NCBI GenBank assembly: GCA_001600635.1
Contig: BCKL01000038.1
Coordinates: 62,001-126,000 of the forward strand
DNA length: 64,000 nucleotides
Reading direction: 5' to 3'
Source: Leucosporidium creatinivorum
Lineage: Eukaryota; Basidiomycota; Microbotryomycetes; Leucosporidiales; Leucosporidiaceae
Shown: positions 45,001 through 56,175 of the stretch, in pieces
How the letters are laid out: every line of letters begins with the position of its first letter
Position numbering within the stretch: position 1 is the stretch's first letter
Translations under genes and position numbers: made by a program
The notes under the pieces: model-generated
The model's input: the letters and a program-made list of their open reading frames with translations, nothing else
The model's database searches: none
What the model was told of the DNA's origin: nothing

Positions 45001-48000
45001 GCTTGGCGCGCTGTGAGGATGACTTGCCAGCGAGCTGAGCACAGTCGCGAAAGAGGGTGGCGACTCGAGCGAAGGAGGCAACGACGGCGGTGGTGGAGCG
45101 ACCAGCGAGGCGGAAAGCGGCCTTGGCCTTCCTCCGCTCTTCGCAGGCGTTGGCGATAGCCTCCTCCAGCTTGGCGCCGGCCTTGCGGAAGCACTGAGCT
45201 GCTTGGCGGTAGAGTCGGCGTCCGTACATAGCTCGGCCTTGCTTGAGCCACGCTTCCGACGATGAAGCGGCGGCGAGGATGGGGATTGGGTCTCCGGGGC
45301 GTATCGTCCTAATGAGGTCGAGATGTTCGAAGTAGCTCCTCATGGCGTCTCCCGTGCGATCTCGGTCGACAATGCAAAGAACGTTGCGAGCGCGAGTGAC
45401 GGCGACGTCTGGGCGAGGGGAGCGTCAGTGCGAGCGGCGGGAAGAAGGAGATCAGGCGACGCACAGAGGTAACGAAGCTCTTGTCCGATGGAGGCGTGGC
45501 GAACGGTGTCGAAGGCGGGAACTCCCTGGCCGCTCTTCCAGAGGTTCAAGATGAGCCAGTCGGCAGCGCTGTTGGTCAAGAGCTAGATGAGCGAGTGGTC
45601 TCGGCTCACATCGGAGGAAGAGTTTGACTGACCTCGAAGTGCTATCGGCGAAGTAATCCCAGAGCAAGACCTCACTGAACTCGAGACCTTTCGACTCGGC
45701 GATGGTCCTGCGGCAAGTGAGAGACAGCAGACTCGTCAGCGGCTGAATTGGGGCGGCGATCTCATGCTTGGATGTGAGTCGACGCCCATGATGAGCCCGA
45801 CGTCTCCCGTCTTCTTGCGCAAGCTCTCTCGTGCTGCTTCGTTGCGAACGAGAATGACCTGACGGAGAGCGGAAAGCGTCAGCAGCAGCCTCGAGATCAT
45901 CGTCGCGGTACAGTATAGACTCACCTGCTCTGCACCAAACTCGACAGCCGATCCTGCCTCGCCAAACAGGAAGTTCGAGGTGAGGTCGTCGCCCGCATCG
46001 GGGTCCTCACTGCTGAGCAGCCAGATCGGTTCTGAGGGTGCGCAAGGACGGTCAGCTTTCGGCCTGTATCAGAAAAGAGCCGCCTGGAGCTCACTTGGAC
46101 CCTCCACAAGACCCTTCTCTGGCGGAAGACGGTCGATCGACTCGGGGAAGAGGCGAAGCAGAGCGTCAACGAGCGAGCTGCCGACGCGAGTGATGCCCTG
46201 CAGAGAGACGGGGTCAGCAAGAGCGCTCTTTGAACCAAGTGTTGTTCGCTCACAGCGTGCGAGCGATAGTTGAGCGACAGCGAGAAGAGCTTGGACTCGA
46301 CCGGCTTGCGGTCGGCGAGCTGGGCTTGACGCTCCTCCTGGCGATAGACGGCGGCCTTGAGGTCATTGAAGCGGAACGAGGAGCCACTAGCGATGGTCTG
46401 AGCTGTGTCGCCTGTCGAGAGTCGAGAGTCAGCGGGCTGTCGAGTCTTCGGCGAGCGGGGGCTGCTCACCAGCAAAGAGCCAGCCGTTCGGATTCGATGA
46501 CAGGTAGCGGATCATACTACAGTCGGCTAGGAGCAGGTCTTGAGCCTCATCGATGTAGAGGTAGTCGAGCTGAGCCGAAACTGGGAGAGGAGCTGTGCGA
46601 AATGCCTGGATAAGGGCGTGGGTGCGATCGGCTCGGTCGAGGTCGTTCTGCTTCCGCTTGAGGTAGGCGAGGAAGATGTCGTAGATGGCGGGACGAAGGG
46701 AGACGTATGTTGAGTGTCGTTCCGAGAGGTCGAGGTACTGCTCGCGTGAAAGATAGCCCTTGGCCGTCTCGACGGCGAGCTCCGAACCGCGAATGATGCC
46801 GAGAATCTCGCTGAAGCAGAGAGCAGGGTCGACTCCCTATGTACGTAAGAGTCAGTACAGCGCGGATTACAGCTTCACATCCTCGACTCACCTTCGTCAA
46901 ACGTTGGTCGAACGAAGCGAACCAATCGGCAAACGTTTCGGCGTCGACGAAGCGCTCCCAGAGACGAGACGAGGTAGCTGACGTCTCGAGCGAGTCGAGG
47001 ATATCGTCATCTGCGTCAAGATCGACCTCAGCTTGCTCGATGGTGTCAAAATTCTTGAGCTTGTAGCGCTTGAACGCCGCCTTCTGTCCATCGCTCGTGC
47101 GCCGAGTCCCCCAGTCGATCGAGTACTCGGACTCGAGGAGGGTGAGAAGGGTGTCGAAGGAGAACAAGAGGGGAAAGTGCTCGTCCTTGAGGTCCGAGAA
47201 GCGAGATGGAAGGCCTTTGAGGGCAGACAACTCGTCCTCGAGGTCGTCGAGATCCTCCCGCTCGGCGGCGAGGGCTCGTTGCTGGGCGAGCGCCTTGGCT
47301 TCCTCCTCAGTGAGCTTGGACGAGGCGAGGGTGGCAACGATGGACTGGTAGTAGAGCTTGACCTTGCTGGCGAGGACAGGCGACTGCGTAAGGAAGACTT
47401 GCCGAAGCTTGCCGCGAGTCGCGAGCCCTGGCGCAAGCTTGGCCGCCTGCTCCAACCCGATCATCTTGAAGAGGATGCAGGTCGTCTTGCCGGTTCCCGA
47501 GCGACCGATGATGAAGCTGGAGGAGGGATGGTCGACCACCTCGCGTTCTCGTGGCGACATGTTGAAGAGGTGCTGAGCGTCGTCGTCTTGAGCCAGAATG
47601 GAGCGGATGACTCCCTTGGAGAAGGGAACGAACTTGGACAGGGCGATGAGGTCGTGCAGCTGTTGGCGAGTGGGAGGTCAGCCCCCGTTCCTCCTCCTCA
47701 TCGAATTCGACTGACCTTGAGCATCTCGGCCTCGGAGTAGCCTTGCGCCTCGAGCGGTCCGACTTCAGGCTCGTCGACGATGGGGAACGACTGCGGTAAC
47801 GTCGTTGTCTGAGCCTTGGCACCTCGTTGTAGCGCTTTCCGACGATAGTTGCACCTGCGAGTGGTCGAGCGAAAGTCAGCGGCGAAGTCGTCGAGTCGTC
47901 GACCCTCACGCGACGCTGAGGCTACTCACCGACGACGATACTCGCTACCTCGCTTCTTCGAGTGATTCGAGATGGCGCTCCATACTCGGTCGTCGAGAGT

Positions 48001-50410
48001 CGAGTGGCGTTCGATGCCCCAGATGCGGAGGATCTGCTTGACCTGCTCGGGGCCTTGCTCGAGGAGGTCGATCTGCGGCGAAGGTGGCGTCAGTGTCGGT
48101 CGTTCAGCGCGGGCGACAAGGAAAAGCGCACCTGATAGACGAGACGAAGATCACCGAGCACCTTGGCCTCGTAAATTGGCACCTGCGAGCGAGCCGAAAG
48201 AGGTCAGCTCGGCTGACTCGAGCAGTTCTAGTCGGCGATCAGCGCGCGACATACCTCGCTATGGTTGCCCGTCAGCTGCTTCTGATTATCTCCGCCGAAG
48301 TTGCCATCTGTAGAGCGGAGCGGGTCAGCGTTGATCGCCCGAGCCAACTCGAGGGTCAACTTACGAGAAAGAGCGACGAGCATCGTCTCGACGGCGCCGA
48401 TGCGAACGGGATCTTTGAGCGCCTTCCAATCTTTCAGCGCGCGACCGGCGATGAGTAGAGTCCACTCTCCAAAGTCGGGAGCTACGTCGGCGAAGTAGGA
48501 AGCGGCGCGAAGAGGCATGACCGCTGGCGGCGCTGAGGAGGCGGAAGGTGCAGAGGAGGGGGTCGGTGGTGGAAGCGGTTTGGTCAAGGCGGTGGAAGTT
48601 GGTGGGGAGAGGGATGCGTTTGGCTGAGCGTTGGAAGAGGGAGGTGGACGAGGGGTTGGAGCGAGAACGACGCTCGGTGATGGTGTAATGAGCTTGCGAG
48701 TGCGTGATAATGATGGTGCAGAGGCTGAAGGGGCTTGAATGGCCTCGGCGGGGCGAGGGATCTTGACAAGACGAGGGTTCAAAGGGGTGGCATCGCCGAG
48801 AATGGGGTGTGGAGCGCTGAGAGCGGGAAGCACTCCGGGTTGCCGTACGGGAGGTTGTCGGTCGAGAGCGGTGAGGATAACAGTTCTGATGATAGCGCGG
48901 ACGTCGGTCGTTCTTGAAGCACCATGCATCATCATCTGCAGCGGATTCAGGGTGAGCCCGGCGCGAGCGAGTGTCAGGCTGCGAGGAATGCACCTCAAAA
49001 TATGCCTTGACCTGCTGTCTACACGCCTCCACCCAACGTGCTAGACCCGCCGACGTGATGGGCTTTTCCAGCGCATGCTCAGGCTCTAGCTCCTCCGAGA
49101 TCTCGAGCGCCAAAGTTTCGAGCGAGCGAGGCTCCGTGACGAGGCGTTTGCGCTCCTTCTGCGATAGCTTCTGTCCAAATTCGAGCTTTGCAAGCACTTC
49201 CTCGTGCTGTCGGAAGCGTTGGAGGAGCGGATCGACTATCGCTAAGCGCTCCACGGCCTCGGGCAGACTCTCGACGACGGCTTCCAGGGCCTCGTATTCA
49301 GCGTCATCGTCCATCAAGGGAAGGAGGAAATGGTCCATCGTCGTGCACATACTGTCGGCGAATGGTTGGACCGTGGGATGAAAGTAAGTGAGCTCGAGGA
49401 TGAGCTCGGTGACGACCGCGCTCAAGTTCTGCTGCTCTGCGAATCATTTATTCAGCGTGAGTCGCAGAGAGGAGGGAGAAAGGTATATGGGGCCCAATGG
49501 CGAAGAATGCAGCAGCAATCAGCCCTCGTAGCTTCAGCACTTCGGGAAGAACGAACTGCTGGATGTCGGGCTTGCTGAACCGATCCTCGATGATCCATAC
49601 TGTACACAGCCGATGTCAGCGCCCGTAGCTAGCCTGAGCTGAGATAGACGTACCGAGACCGTTGATGATCTTGATGGCCTCAGCAGCGCGGAGAGGTCGC
49701 TTCGGCGAAAGCTGGCGAAAGCTTCGGCGAAGAGTCAATCAGAGCGGGTCGAGCGCAGTCGAGTAGCGACTCGCTCGCAGACTTCTGGTGAATCATCATC
49801 GCTTCCATGGACGAGCCCTCCATACGTGTTCCAGCACTCGGGTGTCGCCGTCAATAGCTCAGGGTCCCCCGTCCTGTCAAGAGGATGAGGTCCTACAGAG
49901 ATCACCGCGAAACGGCAGATCCGCAATCCACTGTATGGACATAATTCAGCAGAGCTTCGGATGAACGTTCAAGGAACTCACGCTTCTGTACGAGCCCACG
50001 ACCTGGTCAAGAGGTAGTCGTGCTCGCGGAACGCGAAGGGACCGTCTGGGTGAGGATGCGACTCGGTCGGTTCGTAGTCCTTGATGTTGGCGAATGCAGT
50101 CGTAGCTGTTTCGCCATCGGTTACGACAAGCCTTGGGAGAAGGGTCAGCGAGCCGTTCTGCTTCAACGTGCGGAGGTGGGGTGCAAGCTCACTCTGCTAC
50201 ACCAGCTCTCGATGCTGAGATTTCCAACACTTGGAACACCCAGCCTTTACCGGGCACAAAAGGCGTCGCAGCGTCCTGCTCGACGAGGTAGCGAAGGGAG
50301 CCGGGGGTAAGGATAGACGTTGCGGCTGGCGTAGACGACTGAGCAGCGGTAGCATCGACGGCAGCTGCCACAGCAGCTTTCTTCTTCTTCTTGGTGCCCT
50401 TGGAAGGCAT
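42086..50410 (-). CDS. Large TRANK1-like SF1 (UvrD/Rep-type) helicase with a CCCH-like finger
   Basis: Start MPSKGTKKKKKAAVAAAVDA at 50410, a Lys-rich head; roughly 2,100 aa in about 30 exons. The N-terminal third is helical and of unknown function (TELILELTYFHPTVQPFADS, MMMHGASRTTDVRAIIRTVI). The helicase core then shows motif I SSFIIGRSGTGKTTCILFK, motif II DYLYIDEAQDLLLADC, motif III GWLFAGDTAQTIASGSSFRF, motif IV LSLNYRSHAGITRV, motif V TIAESKGLEFSEVLLWDYF and motif VI LRYLYVAVTRARNVLCIVD. After the core come TPR-like helical repeats (YRQAAQCFRKAGAKLEEAIA; GDYEQAGEFDRSALLFLRAR) and a CCCH-like finger CFAFATASCTHPQCDRLHVS (C-x7-C-x4-C-x3-H). The end EELAEALGRLRA is at 42086. This order fits the TRANK1/'UvrD-like helicase' family of fungi and animals, whose function is poorly known. 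Several N bases lie near 43243 and 43870-43970. It could be two adjacent genes, but I see no internal promoter or stop break. Confidence 0.8.
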
Positions 50411-50795
50411 TCTCGACGATGGCGGCGACGAAGCAACGAGTGGTGCAAGCGAGAAAGCGTCGGCGGAGCTCAGATCTCGCTCTTTGTGTGGAGCGCTCTG
50501 GGGTAGGAGCTGCTCGCCACTGCAGTGCGTTCGGTCTGAAACGGTACTCTCATAGCATTCCTGCTCGCTCGTAGCCCGGCAAGCTCTCTGAGAAGACTCG
50601 ACCCCTTTTTCGGCGCAAAGCGTTCGAATCGGCTCGCTCAGAGTGCGCTCGCTCTGCGACAATCGACATAGCCGCTGCCCCTGTACGACGGCGTTGAATA
50701 CAACTGCTGCCCAATAGTACGTCTCCCCTCCACCCGCCTCCCTGCAAATTCGCCAGCGCCGATCTGACCTCCCTCTCCCGAGCTAGCCGAGAAGC
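50411..50795. other. Intergenic region upstream of the helicase
   Basis: About 385 bp between the helicase start and the UBC1 stop (both minus strand). Presumed helicase promoter. A sequence GCGTTCGAATCGG (about 50611) resembles a tRNA B box but no tRNA cloverleaf can be drawn around it. Confidence 0.4.
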
Positions 50796-52422
50796 TCAGG
50801 AGAATAGCCTCTCCAGCACGGCTTCGTGGCCTACTCGTTCCCGATTGTCGGCGCGGTAGTTGAGAAGCTGTTGGAGCGAGCGGGAGAGGAGAAGGTGGCG
50901 AGAGGGAGGGGAGGGGAGGGAAGGTGGACGAGTGGCGAAGTGCAGTCAAGTGACAGGCAAGATGACGGTCAGCGAGGCTCAAATGAGGCAGGGTTATCTT
51001 CAGAGAGAATCAGAGGCTCAGACTCACCTGCAGCACCTCGATAACCTTTTTCGGCTCGAATCCCATCTCGGCGAACCTGCGAGCAACGGGGAATCGTCTC
51101 GGTCAGCTCTCCCCCGCTATGCATGTGATCTATTCAGCGACACCGAGAGATAGAGGCGACTCACGTAGTCACATCACCCCAATCGATCCCCGCCAGCTGA
51201 GCAGCTCTCCGGCCGTCCTTGTCCTCTCCTTTTGAGGCGCCGTTCGGTGATGTAGAGGATGAAGGAGCGCCGGCGTACACCTGTTCCACCACCGAGTAGT
51301 GCGGTCAGCTCTCTCCCTCTTCTCCCTTCCCTTTCTCTTCCGGCCCTTCCCGCCACCTCCAGCTTCGCCCGCGCCGAGCTCTCCCACATCCTTCGACCGA
51401 CCAAGTAGGAAGGAAGACACACCTGAGCCCAATACCTCGCAGTCTCATCGAACCGCTGCCTGCTCGTCAGATACACTTTGGCGACCTCGGCGTCTTGAGG
51501 GTCGTTAGGCTCGGGGGTGGATAGGAGGGATTGGAGCGAGACGAGGCAGGTGCGGAGGGTGAAGACGCTGTGGGGGTGGACCGTATGATTGGGAGTGATA
51601 TTATGAAGAATCACAGGGTGAGCAGGGTGAGCATGAAGGTAAGGGGGAAGCGAAGGAAGAGCGATGCGCCGAGATGAGCGCGTCGGCGATGGCGAGGCAG
51701 GGAGCGAGTGAAGAGCGAGGACGGTGAGCATGCCATCGTACAGCTGAGCACCCGATCGCACTCACGGTGACCAGCTAGTCTTGAGGATATCGAGGCAGAT
51801 GAACCCGCTCTGGCTCGAAACGTCTGATTTCGGCGAAGGCGAAGGTCAGCTTCGGCTCTAGATTCCGGTGCTCTTCCAGGGCAGCAGGAACAACACAGCA
51901 GACTCACTAGGATGATACACCTATCCTCCGAAGCGCAGCAAGCGCAAAACCTTGTCAGCTTCAGCTCCTTCCCCTGCTCGCCGCCAACCCTCGCCGAGCA
52001 GCAGCACCGCGTCCTGCTTGCCTTCGCCAGCGACGCACCTTGGTAATGAACCTCATCTTTAACGGCTGAAACGGATACCCCTCCGGCGCCTCAATCTCAA
52101 TCTCATATGTCCCTCCCTCGTATGGAGTTCCTGTTGGCGCGGCCGTCGTCAGCTCTGTCGCTCAGAGCCGGGTGAGGATGTAAGGGAGCAGCAACACACC
52201 TTCTGGACCAGGAAAAGTCCCGACGAACTTGTCCAGCGAGTCGGGGTCGACCAGGCGGATGGTGATGCCGCTCTTGCCCTGGTCAGGCGAGCAGGAGGAG
52301 CGTCAGCTACAGCTCTGCAAGCCCAGCTAGAGCACGTTATCGCGGGCGACAGCAGAAGAGCTCACCGAGTCCTTCTGACAGTCTGCTACTTCACGAGCAA
52401 GGCGTTTGTTCCGTGAGGCCAT
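50796..52422 (-). CDS. UBC1: E2 ubiquitin-conjugating enzyme Ubc1/UBE2K with C-terminal UBA
   Basis: Class II E2 for Lys48-type ubiquitin chains. Start [19 protein letters not shown] at 52422. Exons then read [77 protein letters not shown] (HPN box and the catalytic Cys of FICLDIL), [40 protein letters not shown] and [17 protein letters not shown] short linker ([10 protein letters not shown]-like) leads to the UBA domain [40 protein letters not shown] and AVLERLFS, stopping at 50796. About 225 aa, normal for Ubc1/UBE2K. Introns make up over half of the locus, at least eight of them, all short. Confidence 0.92.
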
Positions 52423-52845
52423 GATGCGCTGCTGTTGAGGAGCTGGAATGTAGCGGAGTGGTGGTGGTAGGCTGTAGGCTGGTGGTCGAGCAATGTAGTG
52501 TGTGCCGAGCTCCTTGCTGAGCCGTGAGAAGGGCGAGACGAGATGAGGCGAAGGTCAAGCTCTCACCGGCTCGAGCGACTCGCGAGATCGAACGCCGGCG
52601 GAGGGGGCAGTTCGCTCGGCTCTCTCACTCTCGAGTCTGGGACAGCGAAGGGAAGGGGACTAAAGAAGAAGGATTCCAATATCATACAAATCATCGCTGT
52701 GGTCATAGCGCACCCTAGCTCGGCGCCGAAATCAAGTCCATCTCTCCTCGCTCCTCCTACGTTCTGCTTCCCCCTCCCATCCAGCACGCTCCAACTCAAT
52801 CTTCCCCCACCTCAGCCCTCCCCTGGCTTCGCCAACAGCCCACAT
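52423..52845. other. Intergenic region UBC1-SEC17
   Basis: About 420 bp with the UBC1 promoter and the SEC17 3' end. No additional ORF or RNA feature is supported; frames on the plus strand (52524-53061) are antisense to SEC17 or chance. Confidence 0.4.
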
Positions 52846-54793
52846 CTACGTCAAGCTCGGCTCCTCGGCGATCTGCCTCTTGATGGCGAGGAGGATGCCC
52901 GTCTTCCAGTTGTCGAGCTTGGTGAGGCTGTTGTGGTGAGAGTGGGGGCGAATAGGAGATATCAGGAGTGGGTGATGGTGAGTCAAGAGGCGGGAGGGGA
53001 GGGAAGCGACGGGGGAGGGGAGGGGCGCCGAGATGAGGGCGGAGAAGGAGACGAGGATTAGAACGCGGGTCGGCCAGACGGGAAGGTATCACAGGAAAAC
53101 AAGAGCAAAGAAGGATAGTCAGCGCCCCGCGTCTCGCACCACTTCCCTCCCGTCTGCCCCTGCCCATTCCCATCCTCCTCCTCCTCAGCAACAGACAGCA
53201 CTCACCGATCAAACTCGGCCACACTCCCGGTGAACGCCTCGGCATCACCCTGATCAAACGCGTCCGTAATGCCATGCAGGAACTTGGCTTCACGAGTGGA
53301 GGAGAAGGAAGGGTCTTGCTGCTCGTAGGTCGCGAGGGCGCGTTGGGTCGAGACGACGTCCTATTGAGGTGTGGAAGCGGGTTGGTGTAGAACGGATTGA
53401 GGAGGGAGGAGCACGAGGAGATGAAGTGGGATGCGAAGGTTGAGGGTCGAGGGTCGTGGATGAGGAGCGAGTCGAGGGCGGAGTCGGCGAAGGGAGAGGA
53501 AAGGTGATGATGGTGCGGTGGAACGTGATGCACAAGAACGAGTCAGCGAACGCTTCATCATGGCGTCTACCATCTCCTCCTCCGCCCTTCCGCCCCGAGC
53601 CACGGTCGTCCTCCTCTCAGCGCCCTCCGCTGCTCGCTTCCTTCCCAACATCGCCCTCTCCTCCATCCCAAAATCCCAAAGAGCGATAATCGAATCACTC
53701 ACCCCACCAGCCAACCAACACATCCCCGCCTTCAAATAATAATCCTTAACCGAGTACTTGGTCAACGCCGAGCCGAGGGAAGCCTGCGCGACATTCTCGA
53801 AATGCCTGACGGCCCTCTCGTACTGCTGCAGCGTTCCAGCAAGCTCAGCGGCTTCCTTGAAGCAGCCATTGGCGGTCCTATTCATCACAACACCATCCAC
53901 TGTCAGCTCGGCGCTCAGGGGAGAAGGAGGGAGAGCGAGAAAGGGAACGCACGCCTGAGCATCCTCCGCCGAGTACAACTCTCCCGCCGCTTCGAACGCC
54001 TCCAATGCGCCGTTCAAGTCACCGCCTTCCTGAGCAAGGATGGTGGCAATCTCCTTCTCGCGGTCGGCGGCTTGGCGGAACTTGCCCTTCTCTTTGTAGA
54101 GCTGGATCGTGCGTTGGAGGGAGGCGACGGCCACTGTTGTATGTCGACGCAAGATGAGAGGTGATGAGGTGTTCAGTGTGGTGTGGTGTGGTCCGGTGCA
54201 GAAGAGTAAGGTGGGGGAGCGAGCAAGACGGTCAGCGCTGTTCGGCGTACAGCCCGGCCAGCAGCGAGCAGAGGGAGAGATAAGATGGCGACCTACATTC
54301 CGGGTTGGACTTCTTGTAGCTCTTGCTTGCCGTCCAGAAATCGTTGGCGGCATCGTCCTTCTCATCGCCCTTCAAGCTCATCTCTGCCGCCTTGCAGAAC
54401 ATGTCGCCCGACTCCTTCCACTGCTTGTCGATCTGGAGTCATGTAGCATCTCTGTTAGCTTGTGAGCTCTGCTGAGCCGGAGCAGCTCGAGTCGAGGTGG
54501 CGCCCGCGCTGAGCTGCTGCTGTGAAACGCACCTTGAACTGGTTGCCTGCTTGTACATACAAGTCGTGCGCTTCTTCGTACTTGGCGGAAGAGGAAGAGA
54601 AGAAAGAGAATCCGCCCTGTAGTACAGCAAATGATCAGCTCTGCAAGCCGAGCAGCTCCCAGCAGCTGAGTGACGAGCGACGAACGGAGGAAGCGGCCTT
54701 CTTGTCGGCTCTGTAGGAGAGCAGTGTTAGCTGTAGTACACCACAGAGCTATAACCAGACTCACTTTGCTTTGAGCGCTTCACCTTGTGACAT
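52846..54793 (-). CDS. SEC17: Alpha-SNAP / Sec17, SNARE disassembly adaptor
   Basis: Recruits the NSF/Sec18 ATPase to cis-SNARE complexes after fusion. Start MSQGEALKAK at 54793; exons continue ADKKAASSGGFSFFSSSSAK, YEEAHDLYVQAGNQFK, IDKQWKESGDMFCKAAEMSL, KGDEKDDAANDFWTASKSYK and KSNPE, then AVASLQRTIQLYKEKGKFRQ, AADREKEIATILAQEGGDLN, GALEAFEAAGELYSAEDAQA, CFKEAAELAGTLQQYERAVR, HFENVAQASLGSALTKYSVK and DYYLKAGMCWLA. The last exons give TKFLHGITDAF-like helices (REAKFLHGITDAFDQGDAEA), TGSVAEFDR, LDNWKTGILLAIKRQIAEEP and SLT at 52846. TPR-like helical repeats and length (about 290 aa) are as in the family. The N-terminal FSFF loop matches the membrane-contacting hydrophobic loop (FSFF/FFSS) of alpha-SNAPs. 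It shares a 123-bp divergent promoter with MOB4. Confidence 0.93.
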
Positions 54794-54916
54794 GATGCGC
54801 TACAGAAACGATTCGGTCGCTTCCAAGCTGCGTTTAGCTGCTCGCTCCCCCTCCCCTCCTCTCCGCGCTCGAGCCGTCGTTCGCTTTCCTTCCTCCCGCT
54901 TCAAGCTCTGTACAAG
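54794..54916. promoter_or_regulatory. Compact bidirectional promoter SEC17/MOB4
   Basis: Only 123 bp separate the two divergent start codons, so the 5' UTRs and core promoters of both genes must lie here or overlap the coding ends. The interval is pyrimidine-rich on the plus strand (CTCGCTCCCCCTCCCCTCCT), with no TATA box that I can see. Confidence 0.6.
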
Positions 54917-56012
54917 ATGACAGCTCGTCTACTGAAAGGATCGCCTTACATCCCACCACTCGATCCACTCTCCCCGGTACCTCAATACTCCATCTTCGCC
55001 GCCTCATCGTTCCAGCCGAGTTGTTTCCTAAACGCTCTCGTTCAACGCGATCCAGCGGACGTGGAGCGGATAGCAGCGATCCCTACAGATGACGAAGCAG
55101 GAGGAGATGGTAGAGAGATGGTTGAAGTGGATGTCTGGGTGTTGGAGCAGCTTAGGTCAGTCCTGGAGGAGAGCGCCGAGCGGGGAGTCTTGAGGCAGGG
55201 AGGGGGGACGTGCGCTGATTTGAAGTTGGCTTGTAGGAGACTCGCATTGGATCAGTCGATTTGGGTGGCGAAGCTGGCGGAGGAATGCACCCCTGCGACT
55301 TGCCCAGAGATGAGGGCAAACGAATGGCTGTGAGTCGGCTCGGCGCTCGGCGATGATCTCTTCCACCTTTTCTTCCCTTATCCCTTTTGCTCTTCCTCCA
55401 TGCTCTTCCGATCCTGTTCTTCTACAGAGCATGACTGACACCCTCCTCCCTCTCCCCACCACCCCAACAGCTACCTCTGCGCCGCTCATACCCCACCGCT
55501 CCCCTGCTGCGCGATAGACTACACAGTCCACACCCTCGACGGCTCGGTCGCCCTCCTCAACTCTACAAAGTACTTTCCCTCACGTCTCCAAGTTCCTCCT
55601 ACCAGCTTGCGCTTCCTACCCGCCGTAGCGAGGAGGTTGTATCGGAGCTTCGGTCACGCTTTCTTGTGAGCTCTCGAGTCTCTTCGCCCTCGGCTGGGCT
55701 CGGCTGATTTTCTGCGATCATCTCTGCTTCTCTGTGTGCCCCCGCCGCCTACGCCCATCGGCTCAAAGTCACCACCGCCCCCTCTTCGACGCTCTCGAAG
55801 CCCAAACGTCCCTCTACCAGCGCTTCCTCGCCCTCAATGCAAGCTACGATTTGATTGATCAGGAGTTGATGGTCATCCCGGTGGTTTGGGAAGATGAGAT
55901 TGAGCTGGCAGCGGAGGGAGAGGGGGAGGCGGAGGAGAGCGGGGAGGGGACAGAGAGGGAAGGGGAGGGGAGTGGGAAGGGGCAGGGGAAGGGGAGGAAG
56001 GGTGGGAAGTAG
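54917..56012 (+). CDS. MOB4: MOB4/phocein-like MOB family protein
   Basis: MOB-family adaptor of the phocein type, a STRIPAK (striatin-interacting phosphatase and kinase) component in other eukaryotes. Start MTARLLKGSPYIPPLDPLSP at 54917. The MOB core reads CADLKLACRRLALDQSIWVA, KLAEECTPATCPEMRANEWL, YLCAAHTPPLPCCAIDYTVH, TLDGSVALLNSTKYFPSRLQ, ARRLYRSFGHAFF and, after an intron with acceptor CTCAAAG, HHRPLFDALEAQTSLYQRFL, then YDLIDQELMVIP. This matches phocein (CAAHxxPxECPAIDYTxHTLDGAAxLLN, YFPSR, HAYFHHR) and keeps the zinc-binding Cys/His set. The C-terminus is an unusual low-complexity Glu/Gly/Lys tail of about 50 residues (EGEGEAEESGEGTEREGEGS). About 310 aa, longer than animal phocein because of this tail and an N-terminal insert. 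Confidence 0.9.
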
Positions 56013-56175
56013 GAAGGTGCACGCGGTCATCCTTGCTGGCGAACCTACTCGCAAGACCTCGTAAAGTGGGTGCAGGGGGCGCAGAGAGGAGCGGGCGAAA
56101 GGTCATCCGCGAGCGCCGAGCCTCTCCAGTCCTCGTCGACAGCGTCCGGCGCCCAAGGCTACTCATTACAGCCCA

